Below, piece by piece: positions 25,996 through 34,316 of a DNA stretch of 64,000 nucleotides. The notes under the pieces were generated by a model. It had not been told where the DNA came from. It ran no database searches and was given only the letters and a program-made list of their open reading frames with translations. How positions within the stretch are numbered: the first letter of the stretch is position 1; each line of letters opens with the position of its first letter. The DNA lies in assembly GCA_964497615.1 (NCBI GenBank), contig CAZCEC010000025.1:15856-79855 (forward strand). The letters are read 5' to 3'. Origin of the DNA: CAZCEC01 sp964497615 (GTDB lineage: Bacteria; Chloroflexota; Anaerolineae; Anaerolineales; UBA6663). The position numbers were made by a program, and so were the translations under genes.

Positions 25996-28098
25996 CTACT
26001 CGGGCACGGCATCCGATTGGCTGGCTTCAGTCTCGATCTCGGCGGGGCCAGGGGTCAGCGCCCGCAAGGCCAGTTCCAGTTCCACTTGCGTGCGCGGAGC
26101 CAGGTCCAGCTTGTAGGTCAACTCGACGTTCAGCGCCAGCAAATTGGGGCTCATCTCAGCCGGCGCGGAGGGCTGAAGCTGGAGCACCAGCGTCGTGCCC
26201 GTCACGTCGTTGCGCACCGCCGGACCATGACCTGGCCGCCGAAAATAGCGGTAAGCAGACCGGCCCACTGGCAGCGCCTGGGCATAGTCCGGCGACAGCT
26301 CGTGCCCGGACTTCAGCACCACCTTGTGCTCCACTTCATCGCGGTTGTCAATCGAATAGCGCACCCGCAGCCCGCCCGGCTCCTGCCAGACGCGCTTCTC
26401 CACCAGCACATCCGGCGCGGGGAAGCGCAGATAGATGATAGCGCCGTCGGCGAACCGGAAATCAAGCAAGTTGTCCACGGGCGTTTCCGGGCCGGCATCC
26501 ACGCGGATGACATCCGTCAGCGCGCCGGTTTGCGCCAGCAATGGCGTGGGGCGCGTCTGCCCCTCGGCCGGCAAGACATACACCGGCAGTTCCGCCGGTT
26601 CGCCTTCAAACACCCACCGCGGCAGGTGGCGGCCCATGCGCGTGGGCGCCGCTTCCTTTTGCTTGAGGTCCTGCCAGGGCTTGGCGTTTGGCGCAAAGGT
26701 GTCGGGCAGCCAGCGGCGCACGCGCACCTTCACCTGCGGCGCTTTGCTGGCATCGATGTCAAACTTGGCCGGCGGCACGGCCAGTTGATTGCCCACCCAC
26801 TCCCGGCCCGTCTCCAAGTTGAACCAATACAGCAGCCGCCCGCCATGCGAGGTAAAGACCGCCAGCTCTTTGCCGTTGCAGAAGAGCTGCTCATCCGAGC
26901 CGTCGCCGTTGACATCCTCGATCCATACACCCACGCGCGGCGCATCGGCCAGTTCCGCCGCCCGCGCCAAGGTGAAGGCCGAGCGCGCGTTCTCCCACCC
27001 CCAATAGCCGCGCCCGCCGATGCCGATGCAGCCAAACTCGTACTGGTGATGGCAAAACGCCTCCACCGCCTGCCGAAAGAAGGTGTCGCCTGGGCCGCCC
27101 GCCGCGCGCGTCCCCGCCGTTTCCGCCCGTGCCTCCGCCAGGGCCTGTAAGCGCTGGCGCACCACGTCATACAGGTTGCGGAACATCACCAGCTTGGGCG
27201 AGCGCGCCAGAAAGTCGAACCAGTCTGTGTAGCCGTCTTCGTGATACGGCGCGTCCGGCCGCACCAGCGCCGAATCCATCCAGCGCGCAGCGGCATCCGG
27301 CAGGGGGCCCAGGCTGTGCTTGGCCCGCGCCTCCGACAGGTGGCGGGTCACATATTGATCGGAGGCCTCGATCTCGCTCAGCAGGTTGTCCAGGTTTGCC
27401 CACACCGCCTGCGGCAGGTAGCCCTTCTCCCATCCCCACAGGCCCATGGCCTCGGCGTCCTCTGCATACGTCAGCCAGAAGTCATCCGCGCCCTCGCGTT
27501 CCTGATATCCCTGAAGATACTTGTGGAGCTGCGCCCGCCGCCCGAACCACGCTGCGAAATTGAAGCGGTCGCGCAGCGCCACATCATCCCGCACCGCAAT
27601 CAACGACTGTTCCCCCAGCGCGGTGCGCGCTGGCGCGGGGTCCGGCGCGCCGGCTGCCTCCAGAACGTGGTCCTCAATCGGCACCACCGTGTATCCGCCC
27701 GTCGCAATCACCGGCAGCAGCGACTGCCGCCAACTGCGCTCCGATATCCAGAAGGCTGCTGGCTTCACGCCGAACAATTCCTCCAGCACTGCGCGGTGCA
27801 GCACAATCTGCTCAGCATTGTCCCAGTCGTCCGACGCGTACGGCACGTTTTGCGCGTAGGTGCTGCCGAGCAATTCGAACTGCCCGTCCGCGAGGCCGGC
27901 CCGCACCAGCTCAATCGTCTCCATGTCGAACCACGCCAGCGACCGCAGCAAGGTGCCCGAGAGATGTAGATTGAATTTGAGTTTTGGGCGCCCGCGCAGC
28001 ACAGTCAGCAATCCGCGATAACAGGCGCGGTTGGCGATGTCGGCGTGTTCGTTCGTGTGCTGGTTGAAATGAAATACGAGGGCTATGGAAAGAGGCAT
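25996..28098 (-). CDS. GH57-family alpha-glucan enzyme (amylase or 4-alpha-glucanotransferase)
   Basis: A 700-residue protein. GH57 motifs in order: FHFNQHTNEH (motif 1, N-terminus), ELLGSTYAQN (motif 2), KPAAFWISERSWRQSLLP with the nucleophile Glu in the WISER motif (motif 3), and WLTYAEDAEAMGLWGWEKG with the acid/base Asp (motif 4). The C-terminal ~270 residues are beta-rich, like the DUF1925/DUF1926 region of Thermococcus-type 4-alpha-glucanotransferase and alpha-amylase. Size is close to that group. It acts on cytoplasmic alpha-glucans. It heads the storage run and starts six bases after a TATAAT box. Confidence 0.87.
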   Translation of the reverse strand: MPLSIALVFHFNQHTNEHADIANRACYRGLLTVLRGRPKLKFNLHLSGTLLRSLAWFDMETIELVRAGLADGQFELLGSTYAQNVPYASDDWDNAEQIVLHRAVLEELFGVKPAAFWISERSWRQSLLPVIATGGYTVVPIEDHVLEAAGAPDPAPARTALGEQSLIAVRDDVALRDRFNFAAWFGRRAQLHKYLQGYQEREGADDFWLTYAEDAEAMGLWGWEKGYLPQAVWANLDNLLSEIEASDQYVTRHLSEARAKHSLGPLPDAAARWMDSALVRPDAPYHEDGYTDWFDFLARSPKLVMFRNLYDVVRQRLQALAEARAETAGTRAAGGPGDTFFRQAVEAFCHHQYEFGCIGIGGRGYWGWENARSAFTLARAAELADAPRVGVWIEDVNGDGSDEQLFCNGKELAVFTSHGGRLLYWFNLETGREWVGNQLAVPPAKFDIDASKAPQVKVRVRRWLPDTFAPNAKPWQDLKQKEAAPTRMGRHLPRWVFEGEPAELPVYVLPAEGQTRPTPLLAQTGALTDVIRVDAGPETPVDNLLDFRFADGAIIYLRFPAPDVLVEKRVWQEPGGLRVRYSIDNRDEVEHKVVLKSGHELSPDYAQALPVGRSAYRYFRRPGHGPAVRNDVTGTTLVLQLQPSAPAEMSPNLLALNVELTYKLDLAPRTQVELELALRALTPGPAEIETEASQSDAVPE

Positions 28099-28104
28099 GC
28101 AACG

Positions 28105-28133
28105 ATTATAAAGGATGAGGGATGAATTATGAA
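28105..28133 (-). promoter_or_regulatory. Promoter of GH57-glgC-malQ run
   Basis: On the minus strand TTCATA (28133-28128) and a perfect TATAAT (28110-28105) are separated by 17 bases. Only six bases lie between the -10 box and ATG 28098, so the transcript would be leaderless or nearly so. Confidence 0.6.
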
Positions 28134-28201
28134 GGCTGATTCATGCAGTTTCATGCCTCCGATGAACTCGTCCTTCGTCTCAGACTCGATCATTCAAGTT
28201 G

Positions 28202-28254
28202 CTCACGTCCTCTCCCTAGAGCGCTTGCACAATGCGCTGGGGAGAGGACGTGAG
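28202..28254. terminator. Large hairpin downstream of the pullulanase gene
   Basis: A perfect 15-bp inverted repeat (28202-28216 with 28240-28254) encloses a second pair AGCGC/GCGCT (28220-28224 with 28234-28238) and a 9-base loop. It lies 19 bases beyond the pullulanase stop on the minus strand and 104 bases before the next start. No T-run follows, so its role may be transcript 3'-end protection or factor-dependent termination. Apart from the GH57 promoter, I see nothing else in 28099-28273. Confidence 0.5.
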
Positions 28255-28273
28255 ATAGATCAAGGGTTGAAGC

Positions 28274-31200
28274 TCAGCTCGTGCGCCGCCGCCGCAGCAC
28301 AAACGCGCCCAATGCCGCGCCCACAACGCCCAGCACCGCCAGCGCCGCCACCACCACGCCCACGATGATGCCGGTGCGCGGTGCGGCCGCGGGCTCGGTG
28401 GCCGCCGTCGCCGTAGCTGCTGGCGTCGGCTGCGGCGCGCTCACAGTCGCGGCCGCTGGCTCGGGCGTGGCCGTGGCTGGGGTCTCTGTGGAGAGCACCA
28501 CGAAGACCGCCGCCGTGCGCCCCGGCACCGTGAAGCTGCCCTCCGCCGGGTTATAGCTCGCCTCGCGCACTGCTGCATCCGCCGACTCCTGTTGCACCGG
28601 GTGCAGGACATAGTCCGCGCCCACAAAGTCGGGGTAGCCGAAGGTATGTATGGCATGTGTGGCGTTGAAGATCACCACGATCCGGTCATACGTGTCTGGC
28701 AGCCGGTCCGGGCCCGTGTTCTCCAGCGCCATCACGATCACGCCGGGGAATTGGTCGGGTCCCGTGTTGTAGAAGACGAGATGCCGCTCCACCTGCTCCG
28801 CGGTTTGAAGCCGGAAAAGTTGCGAGCTCTTGCGAATCCGCAGCATCTCCAGGAAGTGATTGAACGCCGCCCCGATGTCGTCCGGCGTTGCTTGCAGGGC
28901 CGGGTTGCCCAGCCGTTCCCGCATCGCGTCCCAGTTGCCGGTGTCGAAGTTCGGCAGTCCCACGCCCCAGTTGTTCGTCTGCATCGTCCAGTCCAGCCGG
29001 TTGAACCAGTCGCCGGAGTTGTACGAGTTGCCGTCCAGCGACTTCGACCGCAGCAGGTCGTCGCCGGCATGGAAGAACGGCACGCCCTGCGCCATCAGCA
29101 CCAGGGCGACTCCCAGATTGTTCATCCGCACCCGCTCGCGCATCGGCAGGTCCAGCGGCGCTTTCCACTGGATCGCGTCAAACAGCGTTTCGTTGTCGTG
29201 CGCGGAGATGTAGTTGATGTTCTCCTGCGGGTCAAGCGTGTAGCCGCCAGGCCCGCCGTTGTAATCCACCCGGCTCCCCGGCACCGTGCGCCCCGCCGCG
29301 TTCAGGTGCTGGTAGTCCGCCAGGTTGCCGGCCAGCCCCAGCCGGATCAGGTCGGCATACCGCAGCAGTTGCAGCCGCTGCACGTCCGCGTCGCCCTGGT
29401 CAAAGTCATTCGGCGCTGTGAATAGTCCGGTGATGAACCCCTGCTGCGGCTTGGGGCCAAACGGCCCGCCGCCCCGCACGGCGTCGCGGATGCGGTCGTT
29501 GAACACTCCGATCCCTGCCCCGCCGATGTTGAGCTGCACCGCGTTCTTGCCGCGCGCGTTGTCAGCCACCTCGCCGAAATTCCACCCCTCGCCGTACACA
29601 TAGATGCCCGGCCCATCCACGCCATTCGCGTCGAGCGTCAACCCGTCCAGCGCCGCGCGCACGTTCACCATGTTGCTCAGCATGTGATGGCCCATCAGGT
29701 CAAACCGGAACCCGTCCACCTTGTAGGCCGTCGCCCACGTGACGAGCGAGTCGATCATCAGCTTTTCCATCATCGCGTGCTCGGTGGCGGTGTTCTGGCA
29801 GCAGGTGCTCGTCTCCACCCGCCCGTCGCGGTTCAGCCGGTGGTAGTAGCCCGGCACGATCTTGTCCAGCACCGACTTGGCGCTTTGCCCGCTGGCGTTG
29901 GTATGGTTGTACACCACGTCCATCACCACCCGCAGCCCGGTCTCGTTCAGCGCCTGCACCATCTGCCGGAACTCCAGAATGCGGGCCGTGCCGTCCGGGT
30001 CGCTGGCATAGCTGCCCTCCGGCGTGGTGTAGTGATAGGGGTCATAACCCCAGTTGAACGGGTCTCGCTCGCGGATGGCCGCCACCGCCAGTTGCTGTTG
30101 GTCGCTGTCCGGCGGCAGCGCCCGCAGCGCCGCCTCGTCCACCGCTTCCCAGTTGGCCTTGTCCTCGTCCACGCTGGCGATATCGAACACCGGCAGCAGG
30201 TGGATATGCGTCAGCCCGGCCAGCGCCAACTCCCGCAAGTGCTGCATCCCCTCCGAGCCGGCGTGCGTAAACGCGCTATAAGTGCCGCGCACCTCCTCCG
30301 GCAGGCTCAGGTCGGAGATGCTGAAGTCGCGCACGTGCAGCTCGTAGATCACGATGTCTTCCGGTGCGGCCAACGGCGGCTTCACCGTCTCATCCCAGCC
30401 CAGCGGCTTCAGCGCCGGGTCGTCCAGGTTCACCACCTGGCTCCGCAGGCTGTTGGTCGAGAGGCTGAACGAATACGGGTCCGTCACCAGGTTCGTCACC
30501 ACCTCGCCCGCGAACGGCACATACACCTGCACCTCGTATAGATAGTACCGCCCGGTCCAATCCGGCTGCCCCTCAGCCGTCCACACGCCCGTCACCCCGT
30601 CATACGTCATCGGCACGCTTTCCCCCTCCGCCGCGCTCGATGAGTCATACAGCACCACGCTCACGCCCTGCGCCGTCGGCGCCCACACCCGCAGCGTCGG
30701 CGTGTCGCCCGCGTAGCTCACCCCCAGCGGCCCACGATATGTGAATAGGTCATCCAGCACACCGGGGATTTGCAGCCCGGTCGCATCCAGCACCCGCCCC
30801 TGTTCGCTCAGCGCCGCGATGGCAATCTGCCCCTTCAGGATGTCCGGCACTCGCGCCACGTCCGCTGCGTTGAGCTCAAACCGCGCATAGCCCAGCAAAT
30901 GCGGACGCGCCACCGTGATGCGCGCCGGCAGGCCAATGTCCGACCGCGTCAGCGCAATCGAATCCCCTCCGGCCACCCCGTCCGGCGTTAGCGCCAGCCC
31001 GCCCTGCGGCGCAAAGAACAACCGGTACTCCGCGCCGTCGATGTCGTCAATCTGCCAGGCGATGGTGTCGCGCGCCACCCAATGCGCCTGATACTTGTTC
31101 AAGTCCCCCCGCGGTGCGCCCTCTGTGCTCACGCTCACCTCGCCAGTCGTTGGATTAAAACTGATATACAGCTCGCTGCCTTCTTCCACCGCAAACGGGA

Positions 31201-32212
31201 TCGGCGCCCCGCCCGCGGCCCCCTCCGCGCCGATGGCTCCATCCGCGCTTTCGTTCAGCGCAATCTGCACCTCGTATTCCCCCGGCGGCAGCGCCTTGGT
31301 CGAGAACACCAGCACCCCCGACCCGCTCGGGTCTTGCAGCCACGAGCGCAGACAGCCCGGGTCGTTGTCGTTGGCACAGCCCAACTCGCTCTGGAACGTA
31401 CCCATCGCCACCGCAATCACCTGGTTGAAGTTGTCCGTGATCCAGTGCGTCCGGTGGTGGTAGTAGAACTTCACCTGGGTCGACTCATCCACAGCAAGCG
31501 GGATGTCGCCGCCGCCCGGTGCGGCATTCATGCCGTAGTTCACGTCCCAACCGCCGTTCAGCGCCGCCTTGTATCGCGGCCCCTGGTCGTCCTGGTCGTT
31601 GTCCGGCGTGATCTCGAACACGCCCTGCCACACATCGTCTTCTTCGTCATAGGTCAGCGCTGTCGCCTCGCAGGCCGGCATCCAGTCGCCGCTGCACCCC
31701 AATTCCGATTGGTGCGTCCCCGGCACCACCACCATGTCTGGCTGCGGCGCAGTGGCCGGGCCGGCGGCCTCGCCGTTCACGCTGTCAATGATCAGGTGCG
31801 TGTTGTGATCGTAGATGAACGTCACCTCGGTCGGCTCGCTCACCACGAGCCCGATGTCCGGGCCGTCCTGCACACCCTCCGCGCCATAGTTCTCGGCCCA
31901 GGTTCCGTTCAGCGCCACCTTGTAGCGTGGCCCCTGGTTGTCCTGGTCGTTGTCCGGCTCCACGGTGATCACGGCCCGCCACACGTCTTCGGCGGCGTCG
32001 TATTCCATCGCCGTCGCCTCGCACTCCGGCTGCCAGTCGCCCGGGCAGCCCGCCTCGCTCTGGTGCGTGCCCACCACCACCACCATGTCGGGCGGCGGCG
32101 TGTGGTCCGCCCGCGCCGGGCCGGCCCCGCTCAGCCCGCCCAGCGCCAGCGCTGCCGCCCCCAGCCACCGCCAGACCTTCCCAAGCAACCCATCCGTTCG
32201 TATTACTAACAT
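28274..32212 (-). CDS. Cell-envelope pullulanase with three X25-type modules
   Basis: A 1312-residue exported enzyme. ATG 32212 gives a signal peptide (residues ~1-35, ending GPARADH) and sits five bases after the preceding stop. Three X25/SusE-like glucan-binding modules follow (~40-145, ~155-255, ~265-365), each opening like GTHQSEAGCPGDWQPEC. A CBM48-type module contains GVSYAGDTPTLRVWAPTA. The GH13 domain has YNHTNASGQSA, nucleophile D838 (DGFRFDLMGHH), acid/base E875 (YVYGEGWNFGE) and D1006 (ISAHDNETLFD). The C-terminus has a Pro/Ala/Thr linker, one TM helix and LRRRRTS, so it is probably membrane-anchored outside. It cleaves alpha-1,6 branches and ends the maltodextrin operon. Confidence 0.9.
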   Translation of the reverse strand: MLVIRTDGLLGKVWRWLGAAALALGGLSGAGPARADHTPPPDMVVVVGTHQSEAGCPGDWQPECEATAMEYDAAEDVWRAVITVEPDNDQDNQGPRYKVALNGTWAENYGAEGVQDGPDIGLVVSEPTEVTFIYDHNTHLIIDSVNGEAAGPATAPQPDMVVVPGTHQSELGCSGDWMPACEATALTYDEEDDVWQGVFEITPDNDQDDQGPRYKAALNGGWDVNYGMNAAPGGGDIPLAVDESTQVKFYYHHRTHWITDNFNQVIAVAMGTFQSELGCANDNDPGCLRSWLQDPSGSGVLVFSTKALPPGEYEVQIALNESADGAIGAEGAAGGAPIPFAVEEGSELYISFNPTTGEVSVSTEGAPRGDLNKYQAHWVARDTIAWQIDDIDGAEYRLFFAPQGGLALTPDGVAGGDSIALTRSDIGLPARITVARPHLLGYARFELNAADVARVPDILKGQIAIAALSEQGRVLDATGLQIPGVLDDLFTYRGPLGVSYAGDTPTLRVWAPTAQGVSVVLYDSSSAAEGESVPMTYDGVTGVWTAEGQPDWTGRYYLYEVQVYVPFAGEVVTNLVTDPYSFSLSTNSLRSQVVNLDDPALKPLGWDETVKPPLAAPEDIVIYELHVRDFSISDLSLPEEVRGTYSAFTHAGSEGMQHLRELALAGLTHIHLLPVFDIASVDEDKANWEAVDEAALRALPPDSDQQQLAVAAIRERDPFNWGYDPYHYTTPEGSYASDPDGTARILEFRQMVQALNETGLRVVMDVVYNHTNASGQSAKSVLDKIVPGYYHRLNRDGRVETSTCCQNTATEHAMMEKLMIDSLVTWATAYKVDGFRFDLMGHHMLSNMVNVRAALDGLTLDANGVDGPGIYVYGEGWNFGEVADNARGKNAVQLNIGGAGIGVFNDRIRDAVRGGGPFGPKPQQGFITGLFTAPNDFDQGDADVQRLQLLRYADLIRLGLAGNLADYQHLNAAGRTVPGSRVDYNGGPGGYTLDPQENINYISAHDNETLFDAIQWKAPLDLPMRERVRMNNLGVALVLMAQGVPFFHAGDDLLRSKSLDGNSYNSGDWFNRLDWTMQTNNWGVGLPNFDTGNWDAMRERLGNPALQATPDDIGAAFNHFLEMLRIRKSSQLFRLQTAEQVERHLVFYNTGPDQFPGVIVMALENTGPDRLPDTYDRIVVIFNATHAIHTFGYPDFVGADYVLHPVQQESADAAVREASYNPAEGSFTVPGRTAAVFVVLSTETPATATPEPAAATVSAPQPTPAATATAATEPAAAPRTGIIVGVVVAALAVLGVVGAALGAFVLRRRRTS

Positions 32213-32216
32213 GGCC

Positions 32217-34298
32217 TTATCCTTCCGCGCGCGTTTTCCGCCGCGCGCCATACCACCAGCCGCCCGCCAGCGCCGCCAGCCCCAAGCCTGAAAGCAGCAG
32301 GCCGGCGTACACCCGTCGCGGCCGAAAATCGAACACCACCGTATGCGTGCCCTCTGGCACCGCCACCGCCCGCAGAATGCCTTCCCCAGCTTCCATCAGC
32401 GGCACTTGCTCCCCATCCACCTTTACCTCCCAACCCGGATAGGCAATCTCGCTCAACACCAGCGTCCCCGGCCCCACCGCCTCCACCTCAATCCTGTTGG
32501 GCGACCACGCCCGCACCCGCGCCGCCCCCCCCGCTGGCTCCATCCACACGCGCTCGCGCGCCACGTCGTTTCGATAGATCAGCGCCCCACCGGTTTCGTG
32601 CGCCAGCGCCAGCCCCGGCGCGCTCAACGGGAATCGCGAGACCACGTATTTGACGTTGAATAGCCCCAAGCCCGCCGCATCGGGCGTCGCCACTGTTTCG
32701 CCCCTCGCCGCCTCCGCCACGTTGGCCGGCACTACCACGCTGTAACCCGCTCCACCCACACCCACCGCTGCCGCGATTGCTGCCTGGGGCGCGGCCAGTT
32801 GCAGCGGGTTCACCCCGTCCAGGTGCTCCAGCCCATCCCCATACGGCAGCGCGTAGTCCGGCGAATACACCCGGAACTGCCCCGGCTGTTCCCGCAGCCA
32901 CGCTGCCGCTTCCGTTAGTTCCGGCGCAGGCCGGGCCGCAAACAAGGTCCAGTTCACCCGCCACAGGTCCGCCGCCGTCAGCACCACCAGCGCCGCCAGC
33001 AATACGTGCGCTCTCGGCAGTCGTGGGCCCAAAGCAGGATATCGCCGCGCCAGCCACGGCAGCCCCGCATCCGCCAGCCGCTGCGCCCCATGCCCGGCCA
33101 GCATCGCCACCGCCAGCGCCACTAAGAACCACACTCGCGGCGGCACCCGCAGCCCGCTCACCCCCGGCACAAATCTGAACAGCGCCGGGAACACGAAGAA
33201 GTTGTTCCCCAGCGCAAACGCGCCCGCCGCCAGCGCCGCCGCCGCCCACAGCCAGCGTCCGCGCCCCACGCCTCCCAGCCCCAGCACCAGCGGCACAACC
33301 CCCAGGTACGTCATCCACTCATGGAAGCCGCCCAGGTTCGGGATCGACAGCCCGATCAAATAGCGCGGCGGCAGCGAGAACTCGCTCGCCTCCGCCAGCG
33401 TCAGCGCCGCCCGGTTCGACAGCCGCACAAACTCCTCAAACGGCAGTACGAACACCGCACTCAACAGCGCAAAATGCACCCCCGCGCTCACCCCCGCAAG
33501 CAGGTAGGGGCGAAGCATTCGCCCACGTATTTCCGAGCTAGCCGCCTTGCCGGCGGCGAATGCTTCGCCCTGCCCGCGCCCCCCGAAACCGGCCGCCCCG
33601 CCCGCTGCGTTTGCCTCGCCCCTGCGCCGGAACCACTCAAGCACCGCTGCCGCCACCGCCAGCGGCGCGCTGTAGGCCACCCAGCGCACGTCCGCCAGGC
33701 AGATGAGCGCCAGCACCGCCCCCGCCGCGGCGCCCCGCCGCCAGCCGCCCAACGCCGCCCGCCGCGCCGCCAGCACCAGCCACGGCGTCCACGCCACCGC
33801 AAAGATCAGCGAGACGTGCCCTGCGCCGAAATGCGCCAGCAGCTTCGGCGTCCCCGCGAACGCTGCGCCCCCCAGCAGCGCCGCCCACCGCCCCACGCCC
33901 TCCGCCCGCAGCAGCCGGTACACCCCATAGCCCGCGCCCGTCAGGTGCAGCCCCACCAGCATGTTCACCGCGGCCGTCACCGGCAGCAGCAACAGCAGCA
34001 GGTTGGGCGGATACCACATCCCCGACAGCGGGTCCGCCGCGAACGGCTGCCCGGCCAGGATTTGCGCGTTCCACAGCGGCCACTGGCCAAACCGCGCCAG
34101 CGAGTCGCGCAGGTACAGCGCGTTTGGCAGATGGCTCAACAGCAGGTCGGTGTAGGGCGAGTTGGGCGGGAAGGCCACCCAGGTCGGGTGCAGGGTCAGC
34201 GGCCCCAAGGCCAACGCCGCCCAGCCCGCCAGCGCCGCCAGCGGCCAGAGGGTGAACTTCCTCAGGCCCGCTGGCGCCACCACCACCGCGTCAGCCAC
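32217..34298 (-). CDS. YfhO-family polytopic membrane protein
   Basis: A 693-residue protein with about twelve TM segments and a beta-rich extracytoplasmic C-terminus ending in one TM helix. The motifs PLWNAQILAGQPFAADPLSG and MWYPPNLLLLLL and the tail YPGWEVKVDGEQVPL match the YfhO (DUF6044-like GT-C) family, members of which glycosylate lipoteichoic acid in Firmicutes. A role in outer-face glycosylation is inferred. A palindromic repeat (33504-33574) lies in frame inside the gene and encodes a low-complexity cytoplasmic-loop segment around residues 243-264. Its place in a starch operon is unexpected. Confidence 0.75.
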   Translation of the reverse strand: MADAVVVAPAGLRKFTLWPLAALAGWAALALGPLTLHPTWVAFPPNSPYTDLLLSHLPNALYLRDSLARFGQWPLWNAQILAGQPFAADPLSGMWYPPNLLLLLLPVTAAVNMLVGLHLTGAGYGVYRLLRAEGVGRWAALLGGAAFAGTPKLLAHFGAGHVSLIFAVAWTPWLVLAARRAALGGWRRGAAAGAVLALICLADVRWVAYSAPLAVAAAVLEWFRRRGEANAAGGAAGFGGRGQGEAFAAGKAASSEIRGRMLRPYLLAGVSAGVHFALLSAVFVLPFEEFVRLSNRAALTLAEASEFSLPPRYLIGLSIPNLGGFHEWMTYLGVVPLVLGLGGVGRGRWLWAAAALAAGAFALGNNFFVFPALFRFVPGVSGLRVPPRVWFLVALAVAMLAGHGAQRLADAGLPWLARRYPALGPRLPRAHVLLAALVVLTAADLWRVNWTLFAARPAPELTEAAAWLREQPGQFRVYSPDYALPYGDGLEHLDGVNPLQLAAPQAAIAAAVGVGGAGYSVVVPANVAEAARGETVATPDAAGLGLFNVKYVVSRFPLSAPGLALAHETGGALIYRNDVARERVWMEPAGGAARVRAWSPNRIEVEAVGPGTLVLSEIAYPGWEVKVDGEQVPLMEAGEGILRAVAVPEGTHTVVFDFRPRRVYAGLLLSGLGLAALAGGWWYGARRKTRAEG
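33504..33574. repeat. MITE-like palindromic repeat inside the YfhO gene
   Basis: Left arm 33506-33523 (AGGGGCGAAGCATTCGCC) and right arm 33555-33571 are inverted copies differing by one base. The interior holds another perfect pair, GCCGCC/GGCGGC (33541-33557). The word GTAGGGGCGAAGCATTCGC is, from memory, a dispersed palindromic repeat in cyanobacteria and other phyla. The insertion keeps the reading frame open. Confidence 0.8.
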
Positions 34299-34316
34299 GG
34301 GCTTGCGCGCCGGCCT

